Source of the DNA: Anabaena minutissima FACHB-250
GTDB taxonomy: Bacteria; Cyanobacteriota; Cyanobacteriia; Cyanobacteriales; Nostocaceae
Assembly: GCF_014697125.1 (NCBI RefSeq)
Contig: NZ_JACJRG010000006.1
Span: 165,417 to 229,416 of the forward strand
Direction: 5' to 3'
DNA: 64,000 bases
Shown here: positions 54,001 through 63,012 of the stretch, piece after piece
Layout: each line of letters begins with the position of its first letter
How positions within the stretch are numbered: position 1 is the first letter of the stretch
Notes under the pieces: generated by a model
Database searches by the model: none
Seen by the model: the letters and a program-made list of their open reading frames with translations, nothing else
What the model was told of the DNA's origin: nothing
Made by a program: the position numbers and the translations under genes

Positions 54001-56927
54001 CCAATGCCACCAGTCCAGGTGTCCCAGAAATTACAGCTTTAAATCTCAACGTCCAAGCCCAAGATTTTGATCTGCAACAGTTACCTGTGACTCTACCCAA
54101 TCAGGTAGCGGTGACAGGAAAGGTTGATTTTAACGGTCGCGTGACTGGGAAGTTACCATTGCCCAATGTAGTAGGGCAGATCGGCTTAAAAGACTTTGTG
54201 GTGCAGGGTATCGCCTTTGAACCATTATTAACTGGGAATGTGCAGTCAGGGCAAGGACAGGGTTTAAATTTAGACTTGCGAGGAAATAGAGATCGCATTG
54301 CTTTAAATCTCAATGCCAATAATCGCCCCGAATCCTTCCTTGTGCAGTGGCAACAAGCGATCGCCCAAGGTCAAGTTAAGGGGGATAATTGGTCAGTGAA
54401 AGTTGCCAGCTTCCCCTTACAAATTTTGAATGTGTCACCGCCGCCAAGTCTCCGTTTGGGTGGGGGGAAAGTCACGGGATTATTAACGGGCGACGTACAA
54501 TTTAATCAAAGCACATTTGCAACTACAGCTAATTTAGCGATCGCTAATCCCGAAATCGGCCGGATTAAAGGCGATCGCATCACCACTCAGTTCCGTTACA
54601 GTGATGATACAGTCAGCATTACTAGCAGTGAATTTATCAAAGGTGACAGTCGCTACGCCCTAGCTGGTAATTTTGCTCAAACCCCCAAAGGGCCAAGAGT
54701 GCAAGGTAAACTCAACGTCAGTCAAGGAAATATCCAAGACGTACTTACAGTAGCCCAAATTTTTGAATTCCAAGATTTCCAAAACAATGGTTCAGCAGCT
54801 AACTATGGCACAGCCGAAGACTTAACTACCTACGCCCAAGGTTTACCGAATCGCCCGTTACTTGACCAGATCAAACGCTTTTATGAAATAGATGCTTTAA
54901 GAACTGGACAAGAAGAACAGCGTAATGCTTCACCAATACCTGAGTTAGCAGACTTACAAGGAACTTTTAACGGAGAAGTTGCCCTAGATACTGCCACCCC
55001 CAAAGGCTTATCAGTACAGTTTAATTTAAACGGACAGAACTTTACTTGGGGTAAAGAAACAGAAGAAAACCGTTTTTATCGTGCTGACCAAATCATTGCT
55101 CAAGGTAGCTTTGAAAATGGCGTTTTGCAAGTGCGACCTTTACGCATTGAATCAGAAAATAGTCTGGTAGCTTTTGCCGGAAACATTGGCGGTGCAGACC
55201 AATCTGGTCAATTGCGAGTCAGTAACTTCCCATTACAGGTATTGAATAACTTTGTTAACCTACCCGTAGGCATTACAGGTAATCTTAGCGGTACAGCAGC
55301 CTTGGCAGGTAGTGTTGCCAACCCTCAAGCCAGAGGAGAATGGCAAATTACCGAAGGTACACTCAACCAGAAAGCAATAGAATCAGCCAACGCCAGTTTT
55401 AGCTATGCTAATGGACGCTTGAACTTTGGTAGTACCTTATCCGTGGCTGGGCCACAACCCGTCAATATTAATGGCAGTATTCCTTATCAGTTGCCATTTG
55501 CGACTGTAGCACCAGACAATGACCAAATCAGCTTGGATATCAAGGTGCAAAATGAGGGATTAGGAATATTAAACCTCTTAACCAACCAAATCGCCTTTGA
55601 AAAAGGTCAGGGGGAAATAGACTTAACAGTACGAGGAACTAGACAAAAGCCCATATTAAATGGCATTGCTACTATCCAAGATGCCACAGTTTCGGCTCAG
55701 GCTTTACCACAAAAGTTGAGAGGTGTTACAGGTAGAGTGCAGTTTGATTTTGACCGCATCCTCGTAGAAAGTCTTCAAGGCAGATTTAGCCGTGGTAAAG
55801 TAGAAGCCTCTGGGGAGATTCCGATTTTCAACAACGAACTACCGATTAACAATCCCCTGAATGTTAACCTTGATCAGTTAGCAATGAACCTGAAAGGACT
55901 CTATCAAGGAGGGGCGAGTGGCAACTTACAGATTACTGGTTCAGCTTTAACCCCAGCTATCGGCGGTAAGATCAGTTTATATGATGGTCAGGTATTGTTA
56001 GCAGAGTCTACCGATACCGAGCAGAATAATAGTAATACTGGCATATCACTCACAAAACTGAACAAGCAAGATAAACAGGAAGTTAATGGAGCGGCTGCAA
56101 TCGCCCGGTTTAATGATTTAGAACTAGAATTAGGCAAAAACCTTCAAATTACCCGTCAACCAATTTTAAACTTCCGCGCCACAGGCAACCTTATAGTTAA
56201 TGGTACTTTTGCCGACCCCATCCCTGTTGGTACAATCCAGTTAAAAGACGGTGGGGTAAACTTATTCACCACCCAGTTTAAACTAGCTAGCGGTTATAAA
56301 CACACCGCCACCTTTAGAGCCAACCAACCCCGCGACCCCGATTTAGATGTACAGCTATTTGCGAAAGTCCTAGATGTACTCCAAAACAGCGACTTTAGTG
56401 GGGATAGGCTGAATCCTACCGGTTTAGCTGCATTGGAGTCTGTACGAGTGGAAGCCAATGTCAAAGGCCCCGCCAGCCGACTCAACGAAACCCTAGAATT
56501 AAAAAGCAGTCCATCCCGCAGTGAAAACGAAATTGTGGCTTTATTAGGTGGTGGATTCGTGAATCCCCAAGGAGGTGACAGTACCCTCGGTATCATCAAC
56601 ATCGCTGGTTCAGCAGTATTTAATAACTTTCAGTCAGCCTTCAGCCAAATCGGTGGGGCTTTTGGTTTAAGTGAACTGCGGATATTCCCCACCGTAATTT
56701 CTGATAACCCAGAAGCAGGTAAAAGTAGTTCATCTATAGAATTAGCAGCCGAAGCCGGCATTGATATTTCCACTAAGTTGTCTATTTCTAGCATCAAGAT
56801 TTTGACGGCTAATGACCCCTTCCAATGGGGAATTAACTACCGCATTAACGATCAAATCCGGGTGCGTGCTTCCACTAACCTAGAAGATGATAGTCGCGCT
56901 GTAGTTGAGTATCAAACCCGATTTTAA
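51042..56927 (+). CDS. tamB: Giant TamB-family (DUF490) protein
   Basis: 1961 residues. An N-terminal anchor (about 26-48) precedes a long beta-rich periplasmic chain and the conserved DUF490/TamB C-terminus (about 1550-1961, ending in INDQIRVRASTNLEDDSRAV). TamB-type proteins span the periplasm and help move phospholipids or outer-membrane proteins. Residues about 605-910 carry a 68-residue repeat in four to five copies (204-bp period). Start ATG 51042. It converges on a ShlB-type gene; both belong to outer-membrane biogenesis or export. Confidence 0.88.
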   Translation: MSKSSDQDHQSRNTDRKRLWLLVLKRSGIALGSILLLGLIGGAWRLWIFVQKELTPLAEKSLTSTLNRPVKLGKVTQFSLTGVSFGASAIPATSTDPDKVEVDAVEVGFNPLLLIFNRQLKLDVTLVNPDAYIEQDSEGLWITTTLAPPGAAGAIKTDLNTLRFRNGNLVLLPQKKELEGVGEGDKIDKVDNPSSLIAFSQVLGSAQLLENNQLVKFVVQGQAATGGKISIAGDVRPKTLAANLQLQAEKILATNVTSLVKLPLDLQTGRVNGDLQIQLATEQKPLLYGSADLEGVTLQIPRTPQPFINSQGSIYFQGTEIKLENMTANYGKIPLVAAGIIDSNKGYKLAGRINGVSVANAQETLKLKLPVPVAGQLQGKLQVVGDITNPILSGTVTTIKTARIDKINFKRVSSKFEFNAKDALVKLEDIQGETTVGGEINGGGIIQLGENPQLNLNFVAKQVPGDAIAKLYNPDLAFKIGTVSATGSVTGTPTNAQTLVKFTAPGAIYPTTGEVIVGANRNYNFRNVVARVAGGTVRGNGTFANERWQAVAQAVGVSLQPFVDQNQLQNVSLAGVELNGRFILAGTAEPFQIASIRADGAGVQIGGGRIAIANIQLQDQNFAARLVANNVRLGRILKNSPPALANPLDGTFQIAGNRENFSLKTLQGNGEARLRVNGGTITAANIQLANGRYQTQVQANNVPVQRLAAVPIQGNLTGQLDVAGSVESFSPQTIQASGQARINVGNGTITAANIQLANGRYQTQIQANNVPVQRLANVPLQGDLTGQLNVAGAVDAFSPKTIQANGQAKINVGNGTITASNIQLANGRYQAQVQANNVPVQRLATVPPQFQGNLTGQLNVAGGLDSFSPQSIQARGEAQLNVAGGNVVFSNIQLANGRYQTAVAAAGVQLNRFNQQLRGQFGGQLQLAGNLGSARLADVQAAGQVQLSQGVPGIERPLTAGLAWNGEKLTIQQATAPGLNISGDIAANATSPGVPEITALNLNVQAQDFDLQQLPVTLPNQVAVTGKVDFNGRVTGKLPLPNVVGQIGLKDFVVQGIAFEPLLTGNVQSGQGQGLNLDLRGNRDRIALNLNANNRPESFLVQWQQAIAQGQVKGDNWSVKVASFPLQILNVSPPPSLRLGGGKVTGLLTGDVQFNQSTFATTANLAIANPEIGRIKGDRITTQFRYSDDTVSITSSEFIKGDSRYALAGNFAQTPKGPRVQGKLNVSQGNIQDVLTVAQIFEFQDFQNNGSAANYGTAEDLTTYAQGLPNRPLLDQIKRFYEIDALRTGQEEQRNASPIPELADLQGTFNGEVALDTATPKGLSVQFNLNGQNFTWGKETEENRFYRADQIIAQGSFENGVLQVRPLRIESENSLVAFAGNIGGADQSGQLRVSNFPLQVLNNFVNLPVGITGNLSGTAALAGSVANPQARGEWQITEGTLNQKAIESANASFSYANGRLNFGSTLSVAGPQPVNINGSIPYQLPFATVAPDNDQISLDIKVQNEGLGILNLLTNQIAFEKGQGEIDLTVRGTRQKPILNGIATIQDATVSAQALPQKLRGVTGRVQFDFDRILVESLQGRFSRGKVEASGEIPIFNNELPINNPLNVNLDQLAMNLKGLYQGGASGNLQITGSALTPAIGGKISLYDGQVLLAESTDTEQNNSNTGISLTKLNKQDKQEVNGAAAIARFNDLELELGKNLQITRQPILNFRATGNLIVNGTFADPIPVGTIQLKDGGVNLFTTQFKLASGYKHTATFRANQPRDPDLDVQLFAKVLDVLQNSDFSGDRLNPTGLAALESVRVEANVKGPASRLNETLELKSSPSRSENEIVALLGGGFVNPQGGDSTLGIINIAGSAVFNNFQSAFSQIGGAFGLSELRIFPTVISDNPEAGKSSSSIELAAEAGIDISTKLSISSIKILTANDPFQWGINYRINDQIRVRASTNLEDDSRAVVEYQTRF
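53079..53765 (+). repeat. 204-bp internal tandem repeat of tamB
   Basis: Copies at about 53079, 53283, 53487 and 53697 share ANIQLANGRYQ and NNVPVQRLA at protein level; a more diverged unit begins near 52865. Periods are 204, 204 and 210 bp. The first three are over 80 per cent alike by eye. Confidence 0.85.
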
Positions 56928-56999
56928 TCTGGAAAAATTTCTTCTCTGTGTTCTCCGTGCCTCTGTGGTTAAAAATGTATCTAACCACAGAAGCAAGAA

Positions 57000-58805
57000 T
57001 TAAAAATGATTATAAACCACAGAAAAATATAGCCCATTTTCTTGCCAAGTTCCGTTCTGGGAGTCAACAGATACCAGAGGAATGCCCCAGTCAAGACGCG
57101 CCCTCAAGCGATCGCCCTGTGACCACCTTAAGCCCAAACCCACCGATGCTAAAGTATTAGGGTCAGGATTAGTGCGAGAATTATTCCAAGCCACCCCAAA
57201 ATCTGCAAAAGGTACAACCTGCAACACACCTCTAGATTGGGATAGACGCAAAATCGGTATTTGCACTTCTGCCGCAGCAAAAGCACCATTATCTGCCAGG
57301 AGAAAATCTTGGCGATAGCCCCGCACACTATCTAGTCCACCTACACCAAACTGTTCTATAGGTAACAGTGTTCGCGATGCTAATTGCGTATTAGCACGCA
57401 CGATTAATAAACTATCTGGTGCTAATAGCCGCGCCCATTGTGCTTGTCCCTGCCAAGAGAAAAACCGACTATCGGGAGCGTCATTATTCACAGTGGCATC
57501 AAACGCACCTATACCGAGATTAAATTGCGATCGCAAAGCAATCACTTGGCGGCTATTGCGAGTCGTCCATTCTTGGAAAAAACGTAACGCAGATATGCGC
57601 GTGCGTCCCTCGTCATCAGCACCCAAGGAAGGAAAGGGTAGTCTTGCACCTTCTATATAAGTGGCTTCGCTTTCGCGCCGCGAAGCCGTCAATCCCAAGG
57701 CGAATTCTTGGGTGGGAGTTTGCATTAAGGGTTGGCGGAGTGTCAACTCATAGTAGCGAGAAGAGGATTCAATATCGAGAATATTAAAAGGTTCTTCAAT
57801 TACATTACTAGCGGAAGTCCCAAAACTTAAGCTGAGTGTGCCGTTGCGGGGATTGATTGGTAATGTATAGCTGGTATCAAAGGTATTGCTGCCATCGGTA
57901 TTAGTATAGGCTAAACTCAAACCATCCCCTAAACCCAGTAAGTTAGCTTCATTGACTTGGATACGGCGACGAAAACTACCCACACTAGGCGAGCGTCCAT
58001 TATCTAGGGCTAATTGAGTATTAAAGGTTCTGGCTTCCTTGACTTTAATTTGTAGTAAACTTGTCCCCGGAGTCGCCCCAGCTGACAAATCCGCCGACAA
58101 GTTGGCAATTAAGGGATTGAGTTGCAGCAGTTGCAATGCTTCTAATAACTTTTCTCGATTTAAAGGGGGAGAGGTGGCGATCGCTAAACGGCTACGCACA
58201 TAATTAGGATTGAGTCGTTGTGTCCCACTAATCTGAATGTCTTCTAATCTTCCTTCTACCACCTGAATTGTAATCACACCAGATTTAATTGTTTGGGGTG
58301 GAATGTAAGCACCCGAAGTAATGTAACCCTTACTGACGTACAGTTCGGTAATTTTCGAGCGAGCCTGAAACAGTTCTGCCAAAGTGATTGTCCTGTTGGT
58401 AAACTCAGCAGTCACCTTGGCTAATTCTTCTGGGCTGAATACAGTGCTGCCTAAAACTTCAAACCTTTCTACAGTTATTGTTTGAGGAATATTCTCTGGT
58501 ATTGGTTGCTGAGGTTGGGTATCTGGGATAGTCGGCTGGAGTAATTCAGCTGGTGGTGGTAAAGGCTGTAGTGGTTGGGGGGATGGCAAACTAGGAGATG
58601 TAGGTGGTTGGACATCCTGTGGTGGCGGGAATTGCTGCGACAAAATTTGTTCCTCCCCAACCTGAAGGGTATATACTTTTGTCGTGACGGCAGTTTTTTC
58701 AACAGCTTGAGCTTTCATCTCTGGCAAATCCGTACTACCGAGTAGTACGAATATACTTAGAGTTAACCCAGATACCGTCAACTTTTGAGGGCATTGATAC
58801 ATCAT
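57000..58805 (-). CDS. ShlB/FhaC-type outer-membrane secretion protein (two-partner secretion)
   Basis: 601 residues from the ATG at 58805, which gives a signal peptide (LTVSGLTLSIFVLLG). The frame is open to 58940, but that adds 45 residues ahead of the signal. A Pro/Gln-rich region (about 55-110) precedes POTRA_2 (VERFEVLGSTVFSPEEL and onward) and a second POTRA (DIQISGTQRLNPNYVRSRL). The C-terminal half is the ShlB-type barrel, ending VVYNHF. FhaC-like proteins export large TPS adhesins; no TpsA partner is in the window. Barrel motif GLDSVRGYRQ matches the conserved VRGY block. Confidence 0.9.
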   Translation of the reverse strand: MMYQCPQKLTVSGLTLSIFVLLGSTDLPEMKAQAVEKTAVTTKVYTLQVGEEQILSQQFPPPQDVQPPTSPSLPSPQPLQPLPPPAELLQPTIPDTQPQQPIPENIPQTITVERFEVLGSTVFSPEELAKVTAEFTNRTITLAELFQARSKITELYVSKGYITSGAYIPPQTIKSGVITIQVVEGRLEDIQISGTQRLNPNYVRSRLAIATSPPLNREKLLEALQLLQLNPLIANLSADLSAGATPGTSLLQIKVKEARTFNTQLALDNGRSPSVGSFRRRIQVNEANLLGLGDGLSLAYTNTDGSNTFDTSYTLPINPRNGTLSLSFGTSASNVIEEPFNILDIESSSRYYELTLRQPLMQTPTQEFALGLTASRRESEATYIEGARLPFPSLGADDEGRTRISALRFFQEWTTRNSRQVIALRSQFNLGIGAFDATVNNDAPDSRFFSWQGQAQWARLLAPDSLLIVRANTQLASRTLLPIEQFGVGGLDSVRGYRQDFLLADNGAFAAAEVQIPILRLSQSRGVLQVVPFADFGVAWNNSRTNPDPNTLASVGLGLRWSQGDRLRARLDWGIPLVSVDSQNGTWQENGLYFSVVYNHF

Positions 58806-59009
58806 GCTAATAGAGTTTTTTGCCAACAACTTAGATGCTTGTACTGCCAAGGCTTCAAATGTGTATCTTACTTGACTTTTGGTGTCTAAGTGAAGTAACC
58901 AGCAAAACTTCATCGAAAGCGACGGCAAACTCCATCCCATTGTGGTTGGAGAGGGATATTTGCCCCGTCGCTTAGGGCATAGGGCAGTTCTTCCCCATGC
59001 CCAAATGGA

Positions 59010-59065
59010 TTGGTAATTGGTAATTGCTAATTCGCTCGATTACCATTACCAATTACCAACCGTCC
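59010..59065. repeat. Inverted STRR downstream of sps
   Basis: TTGGTAATTGGTAAT faces ATTACCAATTACCAA around GCTAATTCGCTCG-type sequence. It lies between the start of the ShlB gene and the stop of sps (both minus strand). Confidence 0.65.
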
Positions 59066-59074
59066 CAGAGATGA

Positions 59075-61276
59075 TTAGACTAATACCATTTCTGGCTGAG
59101 TTGGAGACAAATTCCCAAAGAAGTCATAATGATCTAGTGCTTCCAAAATACCCCAGGCATAATGGCCTTGAGCAAAGTAAATCTGGGCATAGCCGCGCAA
59201 TTTGTGGATTTCTTTGCTGTAATTACCCACCACAACCGCTAGAGTATTACCCGCTAGCATTGTTTCATCATTGCCTGATGCCCCTGCGACTAAGAACCGT
59301 TTCACAGGTAAGCCCCATTTTAAGGCAATATAACGTAGGGCATCTCCTTTAGAAGCGCGGATAGGCAACAAATCAAGATACATACTATGACTGTAAACCC
59401 CTTTAACAGGGAGTTGCTGACGACGCAAATGGCGGATAATTTCTCGGTAGCTGGGCGAGATACTGGGATCAACAAAGTAGCTGATTTTAAACCTGGTTTG
59501 AGCTTCTGCTGATTGCAATTCTACACCAGGGATATTTTTCATGGCTTCCCGAATTGCCTCTGGCTGCCAATTGTAACTAATGTGTTTCTGCCAACTGGTG
59601 TCTGTGACAATCTGCGGTCCATAGTAGATTTCGCTACCAGTGGAAGTGATCAGTAAATCTGGCATGGGAAACCGCCATTCTTCCAACATATTTAAGGTAC
59701 TTTCGAGAGTGCGACCAGTGGCAATGCAGACACCAGTTGTTTGTCCTTCATTGCGGATGCGCCCAATCAACTTTTCTAAGGCTTCTTGATCACCTAGGAG
59801 TGTATTATCAATTTCTGTCACCAGAAAGCGATCGGCTGTTGGTAAGCGGTTGGTATCAGGTATATTCCAGCCTGGGTGTTCAGTGGCTGGAAATGCGACA
59901 AGGGGACTGAGTAAAGATTGTACTTTTTGTTGGGGGAATAGGCGCACTTTTTCTAAATACTGGTCAACATGACTCTGCCAAGAGAAATGTTTACGGACAT
60001 TAACTAAACCATTATTAGACCAGTGTTGCCATTGTTCGGCATCTGTCAAACTTCTTTGCAGTGCATTCTGGATGTCTTTAATATTCAGGGGATCAACCAG
60101 TAGCCCATTTTCGCAAGCTCCGATGATATCCCGTGGGCCGCCGTCTGAGGTGGCGATGATGGGTACACCGCAGGCTGTAGCTTCAATGAGAGTTAGCCCA
60201 AAGGGTTCGGTGAGGGCTGGATTGATAAAAACACCGCGTGTTTTGGCGGTCAGCCGATATAAGTCGGGTACGTCGTCGGAAGTATGATGTTTAGGATAGG
60301 CGACATGACCATAAAGATCATAGCGATCGATTAATTGGAAGATTTCCGTCAAAACTTGGCGTGGGCCTGATTCCATTGTGGTGATGTCGTCTCGATTTCC
60401 TAGCACAATCACCAAATTAGCTAGGTTACGCAGTTCCGGATCTTCCCCAAAGGCTTTGACTAGAGTAGCTACATTTTTACGCACAGCCGGACGGGAAATT
60501 GCCGTGATCATCGGCTTGTCGGGGTCTTGCAGAAATCGTTGTAATTTTTGGTAAATGGGTGGATTTTCCCAATTTTCCGATGCTGGGTAGAAACGTTCTA
60601 AAGTTACACCAGGAGGAATTACCACCATTCTTTGTGGTTGATAACGGTCATAAACGCTGTATTGTTCTTCAACTTCTTGATGGGTACTAGCGATGACTAA
60701 AGCTGCACCACCGAGGGTAATTTCCTCTGCTTCAATGCGGGTACTGATGTGATAGTTTTCTTCGATGCTTTCTGGTTTAGTGCCATGTTCTAGTAATCGT
60801 TGCAGTTTCACACGTCCCAGAGAATGACCTGTATGCACTAAGGGTGTACCTAACCAACCAGCTACTCGACTACCTACATAGCCTGCATCAGCGTAGTGTG
60901 TATGAATGACGTTTGGTATTTTGCCGACTTTGCGAATGTGTCTGAGCAATTCATCTGCAAAGGTATCTAAATAAGGCCAGAGGACTTCTTTGCGGAGGTA
61001 ACGCCGGGGGCCACAGGCTAGGCGAATGATTTGGGCTTTATCGGAGAGAATTTCTACTGGTTGGGCATAGTCAGAACTCACTTTGGGGTCTTGCACCAAC
61101 CGAGTTACTAGATCAACTCTTTCTACGTCGGGGTGTTTAGCTAATGTAGAGGCAAGTTCGACCACATATTTTGTTTGTCCACCGTTGTCAGCATCTCGCC
61201 CTAACTCTAGATTATGACCTCTAATTAAGCCGTGAACACTGACTAGTATGATATACAACCCTGAGTTATGTGACAT
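59075..61276 (-). CDS. sps: Sucrose-phosphate synthase with HAD-like domain
   Basis: 733 residues. An N-terminal GT-B glycosyltransferase domain (about 1-455) has GRDADNGGQTKYVVEL, HTGHSLGR and the EPFGLTLIEATACG block. The C-terminal part (from about 475) is a sucrose-phosphatase-like HAD domain with GNDETMLAGNT. Its motif I reads TEIDNTLLGD, so the usual nucleophile Asp (DxDxT) is Glu; phosphatase activity is doubtful. It makes sucrose-6-phosphate from UDP-glucose and fructose-6-phosphate; a separate phosphatase is then needed. AGAGGAAG precedes the ATG. Confidence 0.9.
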   Translation of the reverse strand: MSHNSGLYIILVSVHGLIRGHNLELGRDADNGGQTKYVVELASTLAKHPDVERVDLVTRLVQDPKVSSDYAQPVEILSDKAQIIRLACGPRRYLRKEVLWPYLDTFADELLRHIRKVGKIPNVIHTHYADAGYVGSRVAGWLGTPLVHTGHSLGRVKLQRLLEHGTKPESIEENYHISTRIEAEEITLGGAALVIASTHQEVEEQYSVYDRYQPQRMVVIPPGVTLERFYPASENWENPPIYQKLQRFLQDPDKPMITAISRPAVRKNVATLVKAFGEDPELRNLANLVIVLGNRDDITTMESGPRQVLTEIFQLIDRYDLYGHVAYPKHHTSDDVPDLYRLTAKTRGVFINPALTEPFGLTLIEATACGVPIIATSDGGPRDIIGACENGLLVDPLNIKDIQNALQRSLTDAEQWQHWSNNGLVNVRKHFSWQSHVDQYLEKVRLFPQQKVQSLLSPLVAFPATEHPGWNIPDTNRLPTADRFLVTEIDNTLLGDQEALEKLIGRIRNEGQTTGVCIATGRTLESTLNMLEEWRFPMPDLLITSTGSEIYYGPQIVTDTSWQKHISYNWQPEAIREAMKNIPGVELQSAEAQTRFKISYFVDPSISPSYREIIRHLRRQQLPVKGVYSHSMYLDLLPIRASKGDALRYIALKWGLPVKRFLVAGASGNDETMLAGNTLAVVVGNYSKEIHKLRGYAQIYFAQGHYAWGILEALDHYDFFGNLSPTQPEMVLV

Positions 61277-61827
61277 TTTGTCTTCCTCTCTAGTTGACTT
61301 TATATAGTGCTAAGTAAGTCGGCGTAAATAGATCAGGCAAGAGGGCAGAGGATTTTAGCCTAGTTTATTTGCCTGCATATAGTTTGCTTTGATTGTGCCA
61401 ACTTAACTTATATTTAGGCTTTTTTAACTACATGAACGTTGAGAATTACAGATGAGATATCCATTAAATTAGCAAGACTCCATACCTTACCAAAAATCTG
61501 AACCATCACAAAATTATCCCCTGATGAATACTTTGCCATTGGCAAATCAACATCATTGGAATGGATTTATTATTTATGACAAGAGCTTTTGTTTAACCTC
61601 CAAATTGATAAAATATACCTTTATATATGTTATCAGTAAGAGGCGTTGTGATCGCGTCTGTTTGTACTAAATACTCAGATATAATAGCGCAGGCGCGGAT
61701 TTAGCAATCTATTCCAGTGCCATATTTAATACTTCAAGGTGAATTTATTCTGGTGAGATTATTAATTTTAAAAGTTTAAACTGTATATTCATATACAATA
61801 AATTCAAAGTTATTTATACCAGAATTT
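61277..61827. other. Intergenic region between sps and TIR gene
   Basis: 551 bp, AT-rich and divergent. It probably contains the sps promoter on one side and the TIR promoter on the other. No RNA gene, repeat field or ORF with family features was seen. Confidence 0.4.
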
Positions 61828-62556
61828 ATGTCTAATACAGTCAAAGTATTTTTCTCTTACTCTCACAAAGATGAAGCATTGCGCGATGAATTAGCAACTC
61901 ATCTGAGCATGATGAAACGTCAGGGAGTAATTGAGGCTTGGCATGACCGAGAAATCAGTGCTGGTAGGGAATGGGCAAATGCGATTGATGATAATCTTGA
62001 CATTGCAGACATTATTCTGCTGTTGGTGAGTGCTAACTTTTTGGCTTCAGATTACTGCTATGACAAAGAAATGATGCGAGCGATAGAACGTCATGACGCA
62101 AGAGAGGCTCGTGTAATTCCCATTATTCTTAAACCGTCAGACTGGAGTGGTGCGCAATTTAGTAAATTGCAAGCATTGCCCAAAAATGCAAAACCCGTGA
62201 CAACATGGGCAAATCAAGATGAGGCTTTTTTGAATGTGGCTCAAGGGATTCGCCGGGTAGTTGAGGAGATTTCCCAATCAAAAACCTCCGGTAATCCTGT
62301 TGCAAATACTACACCTCTAACTACTAGTCAAACTGGAATCACAGATCGTCAACGTCGTCGATTAGAGCAAGAACGGGATTCATTACAGCAACAATATGAT
62401 ATTGTCAGCAACAAACTGGCTATGATACAAAAAGCATTGTTGATTGAAAATGATCCGTCTACCAAGTTTAAATTAGAATCGCAAATCCAAGAAGCTACAA
62501 CAGAACACAATAGATTAGATAAGCAGCTTGACGAAATCGAGCAGAAGCTTGTGTAG
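61828..62556 (+). CDS. TIR-domain protein with C-terminal coiled coil
   Basis: 242 residues. The TIR domain (about 4-150) opens VKVFFSYSHKDEALRDEL and carries LLLVSANFLASDYCYDKEM; E81 is placed like the catalytic glutamate of NAD-cleaving TIR domains. A polar linker is followed by a coiled coil (about 175-242; RRRLEQERDSLQQQYD, then IENDPSTKFKLESQIQEA), which resembles effector-associated modules of cyanobacterial conflict proteins. It may act as an NADase effector triggered through partner assembly. A WD40 gene tail lies 450 bp away on the opposite strand. NADase and immunity roles are inference. Confidence 0.8.
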   Translation: MSNTVKVFFSYSHKDEALRDELATHLSMMKRQGVIEAWHDREISAGREWANAIDDNLDIADIILLLVSANFLASDYCYDKEMMRAIERHDAREARVIPIILKPSDWSGAQFSKLQALPKNAKPVTTWANQDEAFLNVAQGIRRVVEEISQSKTSGNPVANTTPLTTSQTGITDRQRRRLEQERDSLQQQYDIVSNKLAMIQKALLIENDPSTKFKLESQIQEATTEHNRLDKQLDEIEQKLV

Positions 62557-62662
62557 TTTACTCCAGAAAGACACTACAAAAGCACAGGAAGACCTGCAAT
62601 ATCGAGTTACCGAACTGCTAAATGAAGCGGATCGTTTGTACGAAGATAAAAACTTCGAGTGA
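62549..62662 (+). pseudogene. Out-of-frame coding remnant after the TIR gene
   Basis: A frame one base off the TIR gene gives QKDTTKAQEDLQYRVTELLN and EADRLYEDKNFE before a TGA. EADRLYE.KN(F/Y)E resembles the start of a TPR or helical unit in related signalling proteins. No start codon with a ribosome-binding site is present. It may be the tail of a longer ancestral gene cut by a frameshift. Confidence 0.4.
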
Positions 62663-62692
62663 TATTAGGTTACAAATACAGACATGGAAACA

Positions 62693-62941
62693 ATGAAGTT
62701 GCGATCGCATATTGGAGACGATGGTATATTGCAAATCCATACTCCCACCGACTTTAAAGATAAATCTGTTGAGGTAGTGCTAGTTATACAGCCGTTATCA
62801 GATACTTCCAGTGCAACACCAGAAAAACCACAATATAACGCTTGGGGGAAACTAACGACGAAAACATCCATCAGGAATGCAATTGCTAGAATGCAACAAC
62901 TGCGGAGATCAGAATACCCAGAAAATGACAGAAGCTGTTAA
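62693..62941 (+). CDS. Orphan antitoxin-like protein
   Basis: 82 residues from the second ATG (62693), which has GGA just upstream; the first ATG at 62684 is also open. The N-terminus MKLRSHIGDDGILQIHTPTD and VVLVIQPL fit cyanobacterial type II antitoxin N-terminal halves. The C-terminus (NAIARMQQLRRSE) looks frayed. No PIN or other toxin gene follows before the converging WD40 gene, so this is an orphan or remnant. Confidence 0.6.
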   Translation: MKLRSHIGDDGILQIHTPTDFKDKSVEVVLVIQPLSDTSSATPEKPQYNAWGKLTTKTSIRNAIARMQQLRRSEYPENDRSC

Positions 62942-63012
62942 CGGACACGCTAGCTTCCGTTATGGATGGAAGAAACCAAATAAGATGCACCGAAAAAAAA
63001 CTACACTGTATC

